The notes below the pieces were generated by a model. The model saw only the letters and a list, made by a program, of their open reading frames with translations, did no database searches and was not told the origin of the DNA. A DNA stretch of 5,305 nucleotides from Deltaproteobacteria bacterium (GTDB taxonomy: Bacteria; Desulfobacterota; Binatia; Binatales; Binataceae). The stretch lies in the NCBI GenBank assembly GCA_021799555.1, contig JAJZAG010000007.1:23256-28560 (forward strand), read 5' to 3'. Of this stretch, positions 1-5,305 are shown piece by piece. Each line of letters starts with the position of its first letter. Position 1 is the first letter of the stretch. The position numbers and the translations under genes were made by a program.

Positions 1-1102
1 TGCTGACCGGAATGGCGAGCAGACTACTTTCGCCGGGACCGTCGCCGCCAAGCCAACTCATCGCCCAAAACGGAGTCTCGATGCCAGCGGGGATATAACG
101 GGTATAGAGATGGGTCGCGATCGTGACTCGCTTCCCAACAGGAAAATAATGACGGATTTCGCCGCCAAATTCGTTGTAGGACACCGAGCTCATCAAGGCG
201 CGATTGGTCGTACCACCAAACAAAGTGATCAGACCGCCATGGCGGGGGATATCGACAGAATCTCGCGTGTCGTAATTTAGAAAAGCCCGGGTACGGAATT
301 CGGACCCGCCATTGAGACCCTTCAAGTTCGGAAAGAGCTTGCCGATATATGGATAATTGAAGGCGCCATGAGCGATCCGAACCATACGGGGGCGCAGATC
401 TATCGCCAGATCAAGGTGCCGCGTGAAGTTGTAGGCAAGCAGTCCCTCGCCGTATACCTGTTCGGTCATATAGTTGGTCTGTGCGCCAAAAGAGGAATTG
501 TCGCCCAAGCCGAAGAAGCGCTCGGTCGGATCGTGCTCGAACAGGAAGTGCGTTTCGATTGACCAATTACTTTCGCGCGTGATTCCAGTCGCCCAGTCAC
601 CCTCGAAATGCGCATACTTTCGCTCGGAAGCGCCCCCGATCACGAACCATTGTGTATCGGCTGACGGATAGGCGAGGTAGCGAAAGTTTCCACCAGGTCC
701 AAGGGTCGTGTTCCAATTTATGTCGGGCGCGATGATGTCTTCGATATTTCCTTTACCGTCGTTTTGCAGAAACACCGCCAACAAGCCAACAAACGTGCCA
801 GTGTTGGGGTCCGTTGCAATTTCAGGTACGGGAATAACCGGCCAGCTCGTTGGATCAAGTAAACTGTAGGCGCCTGCAGGCTTACTGGTACCGGACGACG
901 AAGGACCACTCGATCCCGCCGCCTGTTTCTCCCCCGGCGACGCGGTGGCCACGGGCTCCGGTTTTGCCGAGCCGGGCGTCGCGCTTGCACCGGGCGCAGG
1001 GGATAGAACCGGAGTACCTGCCGAATCGTCGGCGCGGGCGCCCAGCACACCGGTCAACATGAAAACCGCGGCGAGCGCGAGCGCAACGGGTAACCCTCTC
1101 AT
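1..1102 (-). CDS. Omp85-superfamily outer-membrane beta-barrel protein (BamA/TamA-like, POTRA-less), 3' part cut by the window edge
   Basis: Reading the minus strand from the ATG at 1102 gives 367 uninterrupted codons down to base 2, so the gene continues past the left edge. Residues 1-24 form a Sec signal peptide with a hydrophobic core and a predicted cleavage after ARA (24). Residues 25-77 are a low-complexity Ala/Pro/Ser/Gly linker. The barrel region starts near 88 (PVIPVPEIATDPNTG). It carries FFGLGDNS at 196-203 and YDTRD...PRHG at 277-289, which are hallmarks of the bacterial surface antigen (D15, PF01103) barrel. The linker leaves no room for POTRA domains, as in short Omp85 homologues of unknown substrate. 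The protein should sit in the outer membrane; any role in protein or lipid insertion is inference. No good Shine-Dalgarno precedes ATG 1102, and an in-frame stop lies at 1163-1165. I chose this start because it yields a complete signal peptide; ATG 1060 would remove half of it. Confidence 0.87.
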   Translation of the reverse strand, partial: MRGLPVALALAAVFMLTGVLGARADDSAGTPVLSPAPGASATPGSAKPEPVATASPGEKQAAGSSGPSSSGTSKPAGAYSLLDPTSWPVIPVPEIATDPNTGTFVGLLAVFLQNDGKGNIEDIIAPDINWNTTLGPGGNFRYLAYPSADTQWFVIGGASERKYAHFEGDWATGITRESNWSIETHFLFEHDPTERFFGLGDNSSFGAQTNYMTEQVYGEGLLAYNFTRHLDLAIDLRPRMVRIAHGAFNYPYIGKLFPNLKGLNGGSEFRTRAFLNYDTRDSVDIPRHGGLITLFGGTTNRALMSSVSYNEFGGEIRHYFPVGKRVTIATHLYTRYIPAGIETPFWAMSWLGGDGPGESSLLAIPVS

Positions 1103-1218
1103 CGGCAACTGGAGTGCGGTAACTTTATCTAGATCAGGCGACTCGCCGCACAGCACGGTCGATCATCGCAGGGACAAGAGCCTGACAGACCCGCCATCGA
1201 GGATCAACGGGCAGCCGG

Positions 1219-1234
1219 AAAAAAAAGAAAAAAA
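1219..1234. other. A-rich tract (A8-G-A7)
   Basis: Eight A, one G and seven A stand out in otherwise GC-rich DNA in the middle of the divergent intergenic region. It could act as a curved or UP-like element, or simply be a replication-slippage-prone run. On the minus strand it is a T-rich run preceded only by a weak 4-bp stem (GTCG/CGAC at 1238-1251), so I do not call it a terminator. Confidence 0.35.
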
Positions 1235-1400
1235 GTGGTCGCCGCTTCGACGCTCAATTGCGCGGACACTCGGAAACCGATGAGACACGGATAATAAACG
1301 GCTGACACCGCCGAATCGGGGCGCTTGCATCCGCAATTGGAACACGGCGGCGCTTTTCGCGCCGGTAGCGATCGTGTAAGGATTTGCGCATACCGGTCCT

Positions 1401-1421
1401 CGCGCCCGGACTTCGGGCGCG
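1401..1421 (+). promoter_or_regulatory. GC-rich hairpin in the leader of the ThDP-enzyme gene
   Basis: CGCGCCCG (1401-1408) and CGGGCGCG (1414-1421) form a perfect 8-bp stem around the 5-nt loop GACTT. The hairpin ends 6 nt before the Shine-Dalgarno. No T-run follows, so it is not a terminator. It could stabilise the 5' end of the mRNA, modulate translation, or be an operator dyad in the DNA. Function is inference; the inverted repeat is directly visible. Confidence 0.4.
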
Positions 1422-1427
1422 CGACCC

Positions 1428-1433
1428 AGGAGG
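1428..1433 (+). promoter_or_regulatory. Shine-Dalgarno of the ThDP-enzyme gene
   Basis: AGGAGG sits 9 nt before the ATG at 1443. It is the only near-perfect ribosome binding site seen in the window, and it fixes the start of the ThDP enzyme. A second ATG at 1435 is out of frame and too close to the site. Confidence 0.85.
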
Positions 1434-1442
1434 AATGCTTCG

Positions 1443-3137
1443 ATGGCCAAGCGAGACGGCGGCGAACTGATAGCCCGCGTGATGCGGGAGAATCGCGTTC
1501 GCTATTGCTTTGCAATTAACGGCGGACATCTTTTTCCGATCCTCGCGCAACTGCGCGATCACGACATCAAACTCATCCACATGCGCCACGAACAGGCGAC
1601 GGCTTACGCCGCCGATGCATATGCGCGCACCTCGGGCGAGGTCGGTGTGTGCATGGTCACGGCGGGATGCGGCTTGACCAATGCTGTCACCGGACTGTGC
1701 GTGGCGGGGCTGACCAACAGCGCCGTCGTCTGCATCTCTGGACAGCATCCCAACACCGAGGACCATCTCGGCTCGTTCCAGGAAGCCTACGGCTCGGAAG
1801 TGGTGAAGAGCTTCTCGAAGTTTACCAAGCGGGTAACCGATTGGAGCTCAATCGAGTTCGACTTGCGTTCGGCGTTTCGCGAGGCGATATCGCCACCGCA
1901 GGGTGTCGCGCTGTTCGAGATACCGCAGAACATTCTCTACCATCACGAAGACGAGGAACGGCAGCGTAAAGGAGCGCGCGGCTTCACGCTCGACGACGTG
2001 CGCGGCGCGGGCGACCCGGCAAAGATCGACAGGGCCATCGAGATGCTGCACGCGGCTGAGCGCCCGGTTATTGCCGGTGGCGACGGGCTGTTCTGGTCGC
2101 AGGCTGGCGCCGAACTGCGCGAGTTCGTTGAGCTGACCGGAATTCCGGTTTACACTCGGCGCGCCGGACAGGGTGCCGTCTCCGAAGAGCATCCGCTCGC
2201 GATCCGCGGAGCGTGGAAAAAGCCTTTCACGGGACGCGCCGACGTGGTACTCGCAGTCGGCTTCCGCTTTTGGAGCGGTGAGCACTTTGGGCAACCGCCG
2301 ACCTGGACCGACAAAGCCAAGTATATCCAGGTCGATCCCACTCCGACGCGAATCGGGTGGCAGGTCAACGCCGACTTACCGATCGTCGGCGATTGCAAAC
2401 TCGTGCTCCGGCAGATGATCGACCGAATCAAAGAGAACAAGCTCGACTTCTCGAAAAATAAGACCTCCGAGTGGACCAAGGAGGTCGCGGCTACGCGGGC
2501 GCGCTTCGAGGCGCAGATCAAGGAGCAGAACGGCAAGGTGCTCGCCAACAAACCGATCCATCCGGCGCGCCTGTGCGAGGACTTGATCAAGGTACTCGAT
2601 AAGAACGCAACCACAATCATTGATAGCTTCACGCTGTCGGGTTGGATGAGCCGCGCGTTCACTTGCCGCTTCATGGGACAGGTGGTTGACGCAGGACCGC
2701 TCGCGCCGGTTGGCCACGGCGTCGGGATGGGCATCGGCGCACAACTTGCTCGGCCAGGGCAGCAGGTGGCCGTGATCGCGGGCGACGGAGGACTCGGGAT
2801 CGGCGGATTCGATATGGAAACCGCTTCCCGCTACAAGCTCCCGATCGTCACGGTGCTATGGAACAACAGCTCATGGGGACCGAACTTCGACCAGATGCCG
2901 GGACTGAAGGGGAAAACCGACCCGTTCAACATGCTCAAGGATATCCGCTACGACAAGATTTTTGCCGAGATGGGATGCCACGGCGAGAACGTCGAAACGC
3001 CCGAGCAGATCATCCCAGCACTCGAACGCGCTTTTAAGTCTGGCAAGCCCGCGATGGTCAACGTGATCGGCGACACCAGCGTTGGTAACGCGACGCTTGG
3101 CGGCAATCTGCTCGGCTCGACGGGTTCGAAGGGCTGA
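1443..3137 (+). CDS. Thiamine-diphosphate-dependent enzyme, acetolactate synthase/benzaldehyde lyase/2-hydroxyacyl-CoA lyase superfamily
   Basis: This complete 564-residue protein has the three-domain layout of the family: an N-terminal pyrimidine-binding domain (about 4-165), a central domain (about 193-325) and a C-terminal pyrophosphate-binding domain (about 372-545). The conserved glutamate that activates ThDP is E50 in RHEQ. The diphosphate/Mg motif runs from GDG (447-449) to NN (474-475), followed by SSWG. The active-site loop carries GGH with His29, and Q113 lies in SFQEAY. As I recall benzaldehyde lyase (563 residues), its functional residues are H29, E50, Q113, D448, N475 and S477, and all six occur here at the same numbers. 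Acetolactate synthase and 2-hydroxyacyl-CoA lyase lack that histidine as far as I recall. The protein probably makes or breaks a carbon-carbon bond next to a carbonyl in the cytoplasm; the substrate is unknown. Oxalyl-CoA decarboxylase-like or acetolactate-synthase-like activity cannot be excluded. The start is set by the strong Shine-Dalgarno, and a terminator-like hairpin follows the stop, so the gene looks monocistronic. Confidence 0.93.
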   Translation: MAKRDGGELIARVMRENRVRYCFAINGGHLFPILAQLRDHDIKLIHMRHEQATAYAADAYARTSGEVGVCMVTAGCGLTNAVTGLCVAGLTNSAVVCISGQHPNTEDHLGSFQEAYGSEVVKSFSKFTKRVTDWSSIEFDLRSAFREAISPPQGVALFEIPQNILYHHEDEERQRKGARGFTLDDVRGAGDPAKIDRAIEMLHAAERPVIAGGDGLFWSQAGAELREFVELTGIPVYTRRAGQGAVSEEHPLAIRGAWKKPFTGRADVVLAVGFRFWSGEHFGQPPTWTDKAKYIQVDPTPTRIGWQVNADLPIVGDCKLVLRQMIDRIKENKLDFSKNKTSEWTKEVAATRARFEAQIKEQNGKVLANKPIHPARLCEDLIKVLDKNATTIIDSFTLSGWMSRAFTCRFMGQVVDAGPLAPVGHGVGMGIGAQLARPGQQVAVIAGDGGLGIGGFDMETASRYKLPIVTVLWNNSSWGPNFDQMPGLKGKTDPFNMLKDIRYDKIFAEMGCHGENVETPEQIIPALERAFKSGKPAMVNVIGDTSVGNATLGGNLLGSTGSKG

Positions 3138-3162
3138 CCCGCCGCGAGGCGAAACCCAGCAT

Positions 3163-3206
3163 CAGCCGCGGAAGGCGATTCACGCGTCTTCCGCGGCTGC
3201 TTTCTT
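3163..3206 (+). terminator. Rho-independent-type terminator after the ThDP-enzyme gene
   Basis: CAGCCGCGGAAG (3163-3174) and CTTCCGCGGCTG (3188-3199) make a perfect 12-bp stem around a 13-nt loop, which itself may pair GCG (3175-3177) with CGC (3183-3185). A T-rich tail CTTTCTTT follows (3200-3207). It begins 25 nt after the ThDP-enzyme stop and ends only a few nt before the lipoprotein start codon. Read-through, attenuation or a leaderless downstream transcript would therefore be needed for the next gene. The tail is interrupted by C, so termination may be incomplete. Confidence 0.75.
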
Positions 3207-3212
3207 TGCCAC

Positions 3213-3677
3213 ATGAAACTTAGAGTATTACTTCTGATCCTCGCTGCTTGCGTGATCGCCGCGTGCAAAACCGCAACCGCTCCGCTTAGCTGTCCGCACG
3301 GTTCACAGCCGATGGGAGCGCGGCCGCCGGCCGGCGACGAAACCTGGTGCCAAAAAATGGTGGATGGCCAGCCGGTCAAGGACGGCCCGTTCGCGCTATA
3401 TCGCTCCGGCGGCACGCTAATGCTTGAAGGCTCGTACCACGATGGAAAACAGGACGGCGAATGGACGATGTGGTACGACAATGGACAGAAGGCCTCGGTC
3501 GATCACTACAAGGATGGCGTCCAGGACGGCGAGCATATCGGCTGGTACACCAACGGAAAAATCTCCGCGATGGGGATTTACAAGAACGGCAAGCGCGAAG
3601 GCGTATGGAAGCGATGGGATGCCCAGGGATTCAAGAACTGGGAAGAAGTTTACAAGGACGATAAGCGGATTTCGTGA
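3213..3677 (+). CDS. Lipoprotein with four MORN_2-type repeats
   Basis: This is a complete 154-residue protein. Residues 1-17 form a lipoprotein signal peptide (positively charged start, Leu/Ile-rich core) ending in the lipobox IAAC, so Cys18 would be lipidated. K19 at +2 gives no inner-membrane Asp retention signal, and outer-membrane placement is plausible. After a linker with two further cysteines (27 and 46), residues 57-152 are four back-to-back 24-residue repeats of the pattern (D/E)G-x-W/F...WY-x-NG...Y-x-(D/N)GK. This is the toxin-antitoxin-type MORN repeat (MORN_2, PF07661), a beta-hairpin module found in many bacterial surface proteins of unknown role. Despite the family nickname, no toxin partner is visible here. 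The ATG is chosen because it begins the signal peptide. It has no Shine-Dalgarno, and a terminator-like hairpin lies immediately upstream. The GNAT gene follows closely on the same strand. Confidence 0.88.
   Translation: MKLRVLLLILAACVIAACKTATAPLSCPHGSQPMGARPPAGDETWCQKMVDGQPVKDGPFALYRSGGTLMLEGSYHDGKQDGEWTMWYDNGQKASVDHYKDGVQDGEHIGWYTNGKISAMGIYKNGKREGVWKRWDAQGFKNWEEVYKDDKRIS
3381..3668 (+). repeat. Four tandem 72-nt coding repeats (24-residue MORN_2 units)
   Basis: The units are 3381-3452, 3453-3524, 3525-3596 and 3597-3668, all exactly 72 nt with no indels. At protein level they begin DGPF, DGEW, DGEH and EGVW and end GKQ, GVQ, GKR and DKR. DNA identity is only patchy: an 11-nt match CAGGACGGCGA recurs exactly 72 nt apart at 3450 and 3522. 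The duplication is therefore old, and the spacing has been kept by selection on structure. Confidence 0.85.
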
Positions 3678-3683
3678 ATCCAA

Positions 3684-4268
3684 TTGTTCGAGCCGCGCCG
3701 ATCGAGTCCGGACGTGACCAGCCGAGTGTCAATCATCTCCGCAGACCTTGCCGATCCGAAGCATGCGTCCGTAATCCTCGAAATGTTCGATTTATATATG
3801 CGCGACCCAATGGAGGGCGGCATTGCGATGCCGCCGGAAGTCAGGCGTAATCTCATTGCCGGCCTGCGCGCGCATCCGGCGTGTCACGTTTTCATCGCCT
3901 ACCATAGTACCGCCCCGGTCGGCTTCGCCATCTGCTTCCTTGGATTCTCGACCTTCAATGCACGCCCGCTCCTCAATATCCACGACATTTCCGTGACTCC
4001 TGCGATGCGCGGGCGCGGTGTTGGCAGGGCGATTCTTGAAAAGGTAGAGGCGACGGCGCGTAAATTGAAATGCTGCCGGATGACGCTTGAGGTACGAGAG
4101 GACAACCACGTCGCGCGCGGGCTCTACCGCAAATTCGGCTTCGCGCAATCGACAATCGGAACTGTAAAGCAGGAGTTCTGGGTGAAGCCACTCACACGAA
4201 CGCGCGCCCATCCAACCTCGCCGACCGCTGCCAGCGCCAGCGCGTCTACCGCAAAAGCAGGGACATAA
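3684..4268 (+). CDS. GNAT-family N-acetyltransferase
   Basis: The protein would transfer an acetyl group from acetyl-CoA to an unknown amine, in the cytoplasm. From the TTG at 3684 it is 194 residues. The acetyl-CoA pyrophosphate-binding motif A is RGRGVG (109-114, RxxGxG) after the strand LLNIHDISV (96-104). The closing motif EVREDNHVARGLYRKFGF (136-153) is typical of RimI-like GNATs. The segment DLYMRDPMEGG (36-46) near the N terminus matches a familiar GNAT subfamily that begins close to this point. GTG codons at 3714 or 3726 are therefore credible alternative starts, and none of the three has a clear Shine-Dalgarno. The catalytic domain ends near residue 170; the remaining 24 residues are an Ala/Ser/Thr-rich tail that runs antisense to the converging PmbA-like gene. 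Spacing to the lipoprotein gene is 6 to 48 nt depending on the start, so co-transcription is plausible. Confidence 0.88.
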   Translation: MFEPRRSSPDVTSRVSIISADLADPKHASVILEMFDLYMRDPMEGGIAMPPEVRRNLIAGLRAHPACHVFIAYHSTAPVGFAICFLGFSTFNARPLLNIHDISVTPAMRGRGVGRAILEKVEATARKLKCCRMTLEVREDNHVARGLYRKFGFAQSTIGTVKQEFWVKPLTRTRAHPTSPTAASASASTAKAGT

Positions 4269-5305
4269 TAGACTTCGGGCGATCCCCACACGGTGGCCGC
4301 AGCCGCCCGCGCTCCGATTGCGAGCGGCGCGTCGAATATCTGAGCGACATTGGCGTTAATCCGAAGACTGTTGGGCGCAAGCGGTTCCGCGAGCATCCCA
4401 TCGCGGATCAAATAAGAGTCGCCGCTGACCGTGCAGGTAAAGTCGCCGGCGCGTTGACAGTTGATCGGATAGGTGTACCATACGCGACCGACATAGATTC
4501 CAGCCTTGATCATGCGGATCATCTCGCGCTCCGAAATCCCGCCGCGAGCGCGCATGATCAGGTTGGTTCCCGAGCTGCCCGGATGCGAATCAAAGCGGCG
4601 CCCGCCGCCCTCGCCGAGCCGATAGCCGCTGACGGGCGGGAATTTCGCGCCCGCACCGTTGGCACCGAGCTTTTCACCGAGCGCGCCATCGGTTTCTAAG
4701 CGATGCGAATCATAAACCGTCGAGAGCAGACCAACCAGGTACCCGTCGCGAACCAGATCGGTGCGTCGCGCGGGAATTCCTTCGCACGTGATACGTCTGT
4801 GAACCGCCCCGCCGCGGGCGCGAGGATCGTCGAGGAGCGAAAGCCGCCCGTCCATCACGCGCTTTCCGAAGCGTCCTTGATAGGCGGAGTTCGAAGCGTG
4901 GAAGGCGCCTGTGGTCAGCGAGCCCATCACCATGTAATTGAGAATCTCCGCAACGGGCTGTGGTCCGAGCACTACGCGGTAAATTCCCGATGGCGGCCGC
5001 ACTCCGTCCACCAGGGTCAGCGCCCGGCGCACAGCGTCGCGCCCGAGACGCGAGCTTGCTTGACGCAAACGCGCACGCGAGGCGCCAATCGCACCGGCGG
5101 TGCCCTTGGCATCGAGCGATTCGACGATTGCCGTAACCGAAGAGCTGAAGTGCGCGCTTTCGTCGCTGCGCACATCGGAGAAATTGGAATTGGCGAGCGC
5201 GATCCGATCCCGGATAATCGAAATATCTCCACCCATCACGAGCCCGGGATTCTCCCCTCGTGATACCGTGCTGTTCTGAAAGGTCTCGATCGCCGAGCCA
5301 ATCAT
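4124..5305 (-). CDS. TldD/PmbA-family protein (PmbA/TldE-like), N terminus beyond the right edge
   Basis: 393 codons plus the TAG at 4124-4126 are visible on the minus strand. The ATG at the very edge (5305) is probably internal, because family members are usually about 430-480 residues and carry an N-terminal segment not seen here. TldD and PmbA (TldE) form a cytoplasmic heteromeric protease that trims unfolded or modified peptides, for example microcin B17 and the CcdA antitoxin. Family signatures are IALANSNFSD (35-44), the segment AEILNYMVMGSLTTGAF (119-135), the Gly-rich stretch LGANGAGAKFPPVSGY (213-228), and RAGDFTCTVSGDSYLI...INANVAQIF (285-324). The metal-binding HExxxH of TldD is absent where it would align (about 125-140), so this is the PmbA/TldE-like, non-catalytic type. 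A TldD partner is expected upstream, beyond the window. The family core ends near residue 356; the last 37 residues are an unusual tail overlapping the GNAT gene. Confidence 0.9.
   Translation of the reverse strand: MIGSAIETFQNSTVSRGENPGLVMGGDISIIRDRIALANSNFSDVRSDESAHFSSSVTAIVESLDAKGTAGAIGASRARLRQASSRLGRDAVRRALTLVDGVRPPSGIYRVVLGPQPVAEILNYMVMGSLTTGAFHASNSAYQGRFGKRVMDGRLSLLDDPRARGGAVHRRITCEGIPARRTDLVRDGYLVGLLSTVYDSHRLETDGALGEKLGANGAGAKFPPVSGYRLGEGGGRRFDSHPGSSGTNLIMRARGGISEREMIRMIKAGIYVGRVWYTYPINCQRAGDFTCTVSGDSYLIRDGMLAEPLAPNSLRINANVAQIFDAPLAIGARAAAATVWGSPEVYYVPAFAVDALALAAVGEVGWARVRVSGFTQNSCFTVPIVDCAKPNLR

Larger units (their letters stand above)
1103..1442. other. Divergent intergenic region between the Omp85-like and ThDP-enzyme genes
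   Basis: This 340-nt stretch should contain the promoters of both divergent genes. I see no convincing coding sequence in it; open frames on either strand here are short or are antisense shadows of the neighbours. Visible elements are an A-rich run (1219-1234), an 11-nt palindrome GGCGACTCGCC (1137-1147), an 8-nt palindrome ATCTAGAT (1127-1134), a GC-rich hairpin (1401-1421) and the Shine-Dalgarno of the ThDP gene (1428-1433). I could not find a well-spaced pair of sigma-70-like -35/-10 hexamers for either gene, so promoter positions are left uncalled. Confidence 0.6.

Noticed and set aside
718..1050. Minus-strand open frame of 110 codons
   Set aside because: It lies in another frame of the Omp85-like gene, is Arg/Pro-rich and shows no domain; the overlapping 367-codon frame with a signal peptide and barrel motifs is the real gene.
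1126..1131. Possible -10 hexamer TAGATA on the minus strand for the Omp85-like gene
   Set aside because: No acceptable -35 element lies 16-18 nt upstream, and the hexamer partly overlaps a simple palindrome; too weak to annotate.
1219..1251. Possible minus-strand terminator (weak stem followed by T7-C-T8)
   Set aside because: The stem is only 4 bp and no minus-strand gene ends here.
945..1283. Plus-strand open frame of 112 codons running into the intergenic region
   Set aside because: It is antisense to the signal peptide and linker of the Omp85-like gene, has low complexity and shows no recognisable family.
1254..1766. Minus-strand open frame of 170 codons
   Set aside because: It is antisense to the N-terminal domain of the ThDP enzyme and its leader, Arg-rich, and without recognisable motifs; typical of GC-rich shadow frames.
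2150..2734. Minus-strand open frame of 194 codons
   Set aside because: It is fully antisense to the ThDP enzyme and rich in Ser/Arg/Pro with no family features.
2948..3481. Minus-strand open frame of 177 codons
   Set aside because: It spans antisense the end of the ThDP gene, the terminator and the lipoprotein gene, all of which are well supported on the plus strand.
3213..3677. Toxin-antitoxin antitoxin suggested by the MORN_2 repeat family name
   Set aside because: The protein is a secreted lipoprotein and neither neighbour is a recognisable partner toxin; the adjacent GNAT resembles ordinary RimI-like acetyltransferases rather than the tRNA-acetylating toxins that pair with small DNA-binding antitoxins.
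4703..5263. Plus-strand open frame of 186 codons
   Set aside because: It is antisense to the conserved PmbA-like core and has no recognisable domain.

Overview
This window holds five protein genes and no RNA genes, CRISPR array or mobile element that I can recognise. The DNA is GC-rich. It encodes a POTRA-less Omp85-type outer-membrane barrel and a lipobox-containing lipoprotein, so the source is very probably a Gram-negative (diderm) bacterium. The mixture would suit an environmental GC-rich lineage such as Desulfobacterota/Binatota, Acidobacteria or Proteobacteria. I cannot place it further without a search.

Layout from left to right. (1) 1-1102, minus strand: the N-terminal 367 residues of a BamA/TamA-like outer-membrane protein whose C-terminal half lies beyond the left edge. 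(2) 1103-1442: a 340-nt divergent intergenic region with an A-rich tract, a GC-rich hairpin and a strong Shine-Dalgarno. (3) 1443-3137, plus strand: a complete 564-residue thiamine-diphosphate (ThDP) enzyme of the acetolactate synthase/benzaldehyde lyase/2-hydroxyacyl-CoA lyase superfamily. (4) 3163-3206: a strong rho-independent-terminator-like hairpin. (5) 3213-3677, plus strand: a small lipoprotein made of four exact 24-residue MORN_2-type repeats. (6) 3684-4268, plus strand: a GNAT N-acetyltransferase. (7) 4124-5305, minus strand: the C-terminal part of a TldD/PmbA-family protein, entering from the right edge and converging on, and overlapping, the GNAT gene.

The genes do not form an obvious single pathway. 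The lipoprotein and GNAT genes could share a transcript, since they are separated by at most 48 nt. The ThDP enzyme looks monocistronic, with its own leader and terminator. The PmbA-like gene probably belongs to an operon with a TldD partner beyond the right edge. The most informative points are the benzaldehyde-lyase-like active-site pattern of the ThDP enzyme, the terminator-like hairpin ending only 13 nt before the lipoprotein start, and the 145-bp antisense overlap of the GNAT and PmbA-like genes. I saw no convincing evidence for a new multi-gene system.
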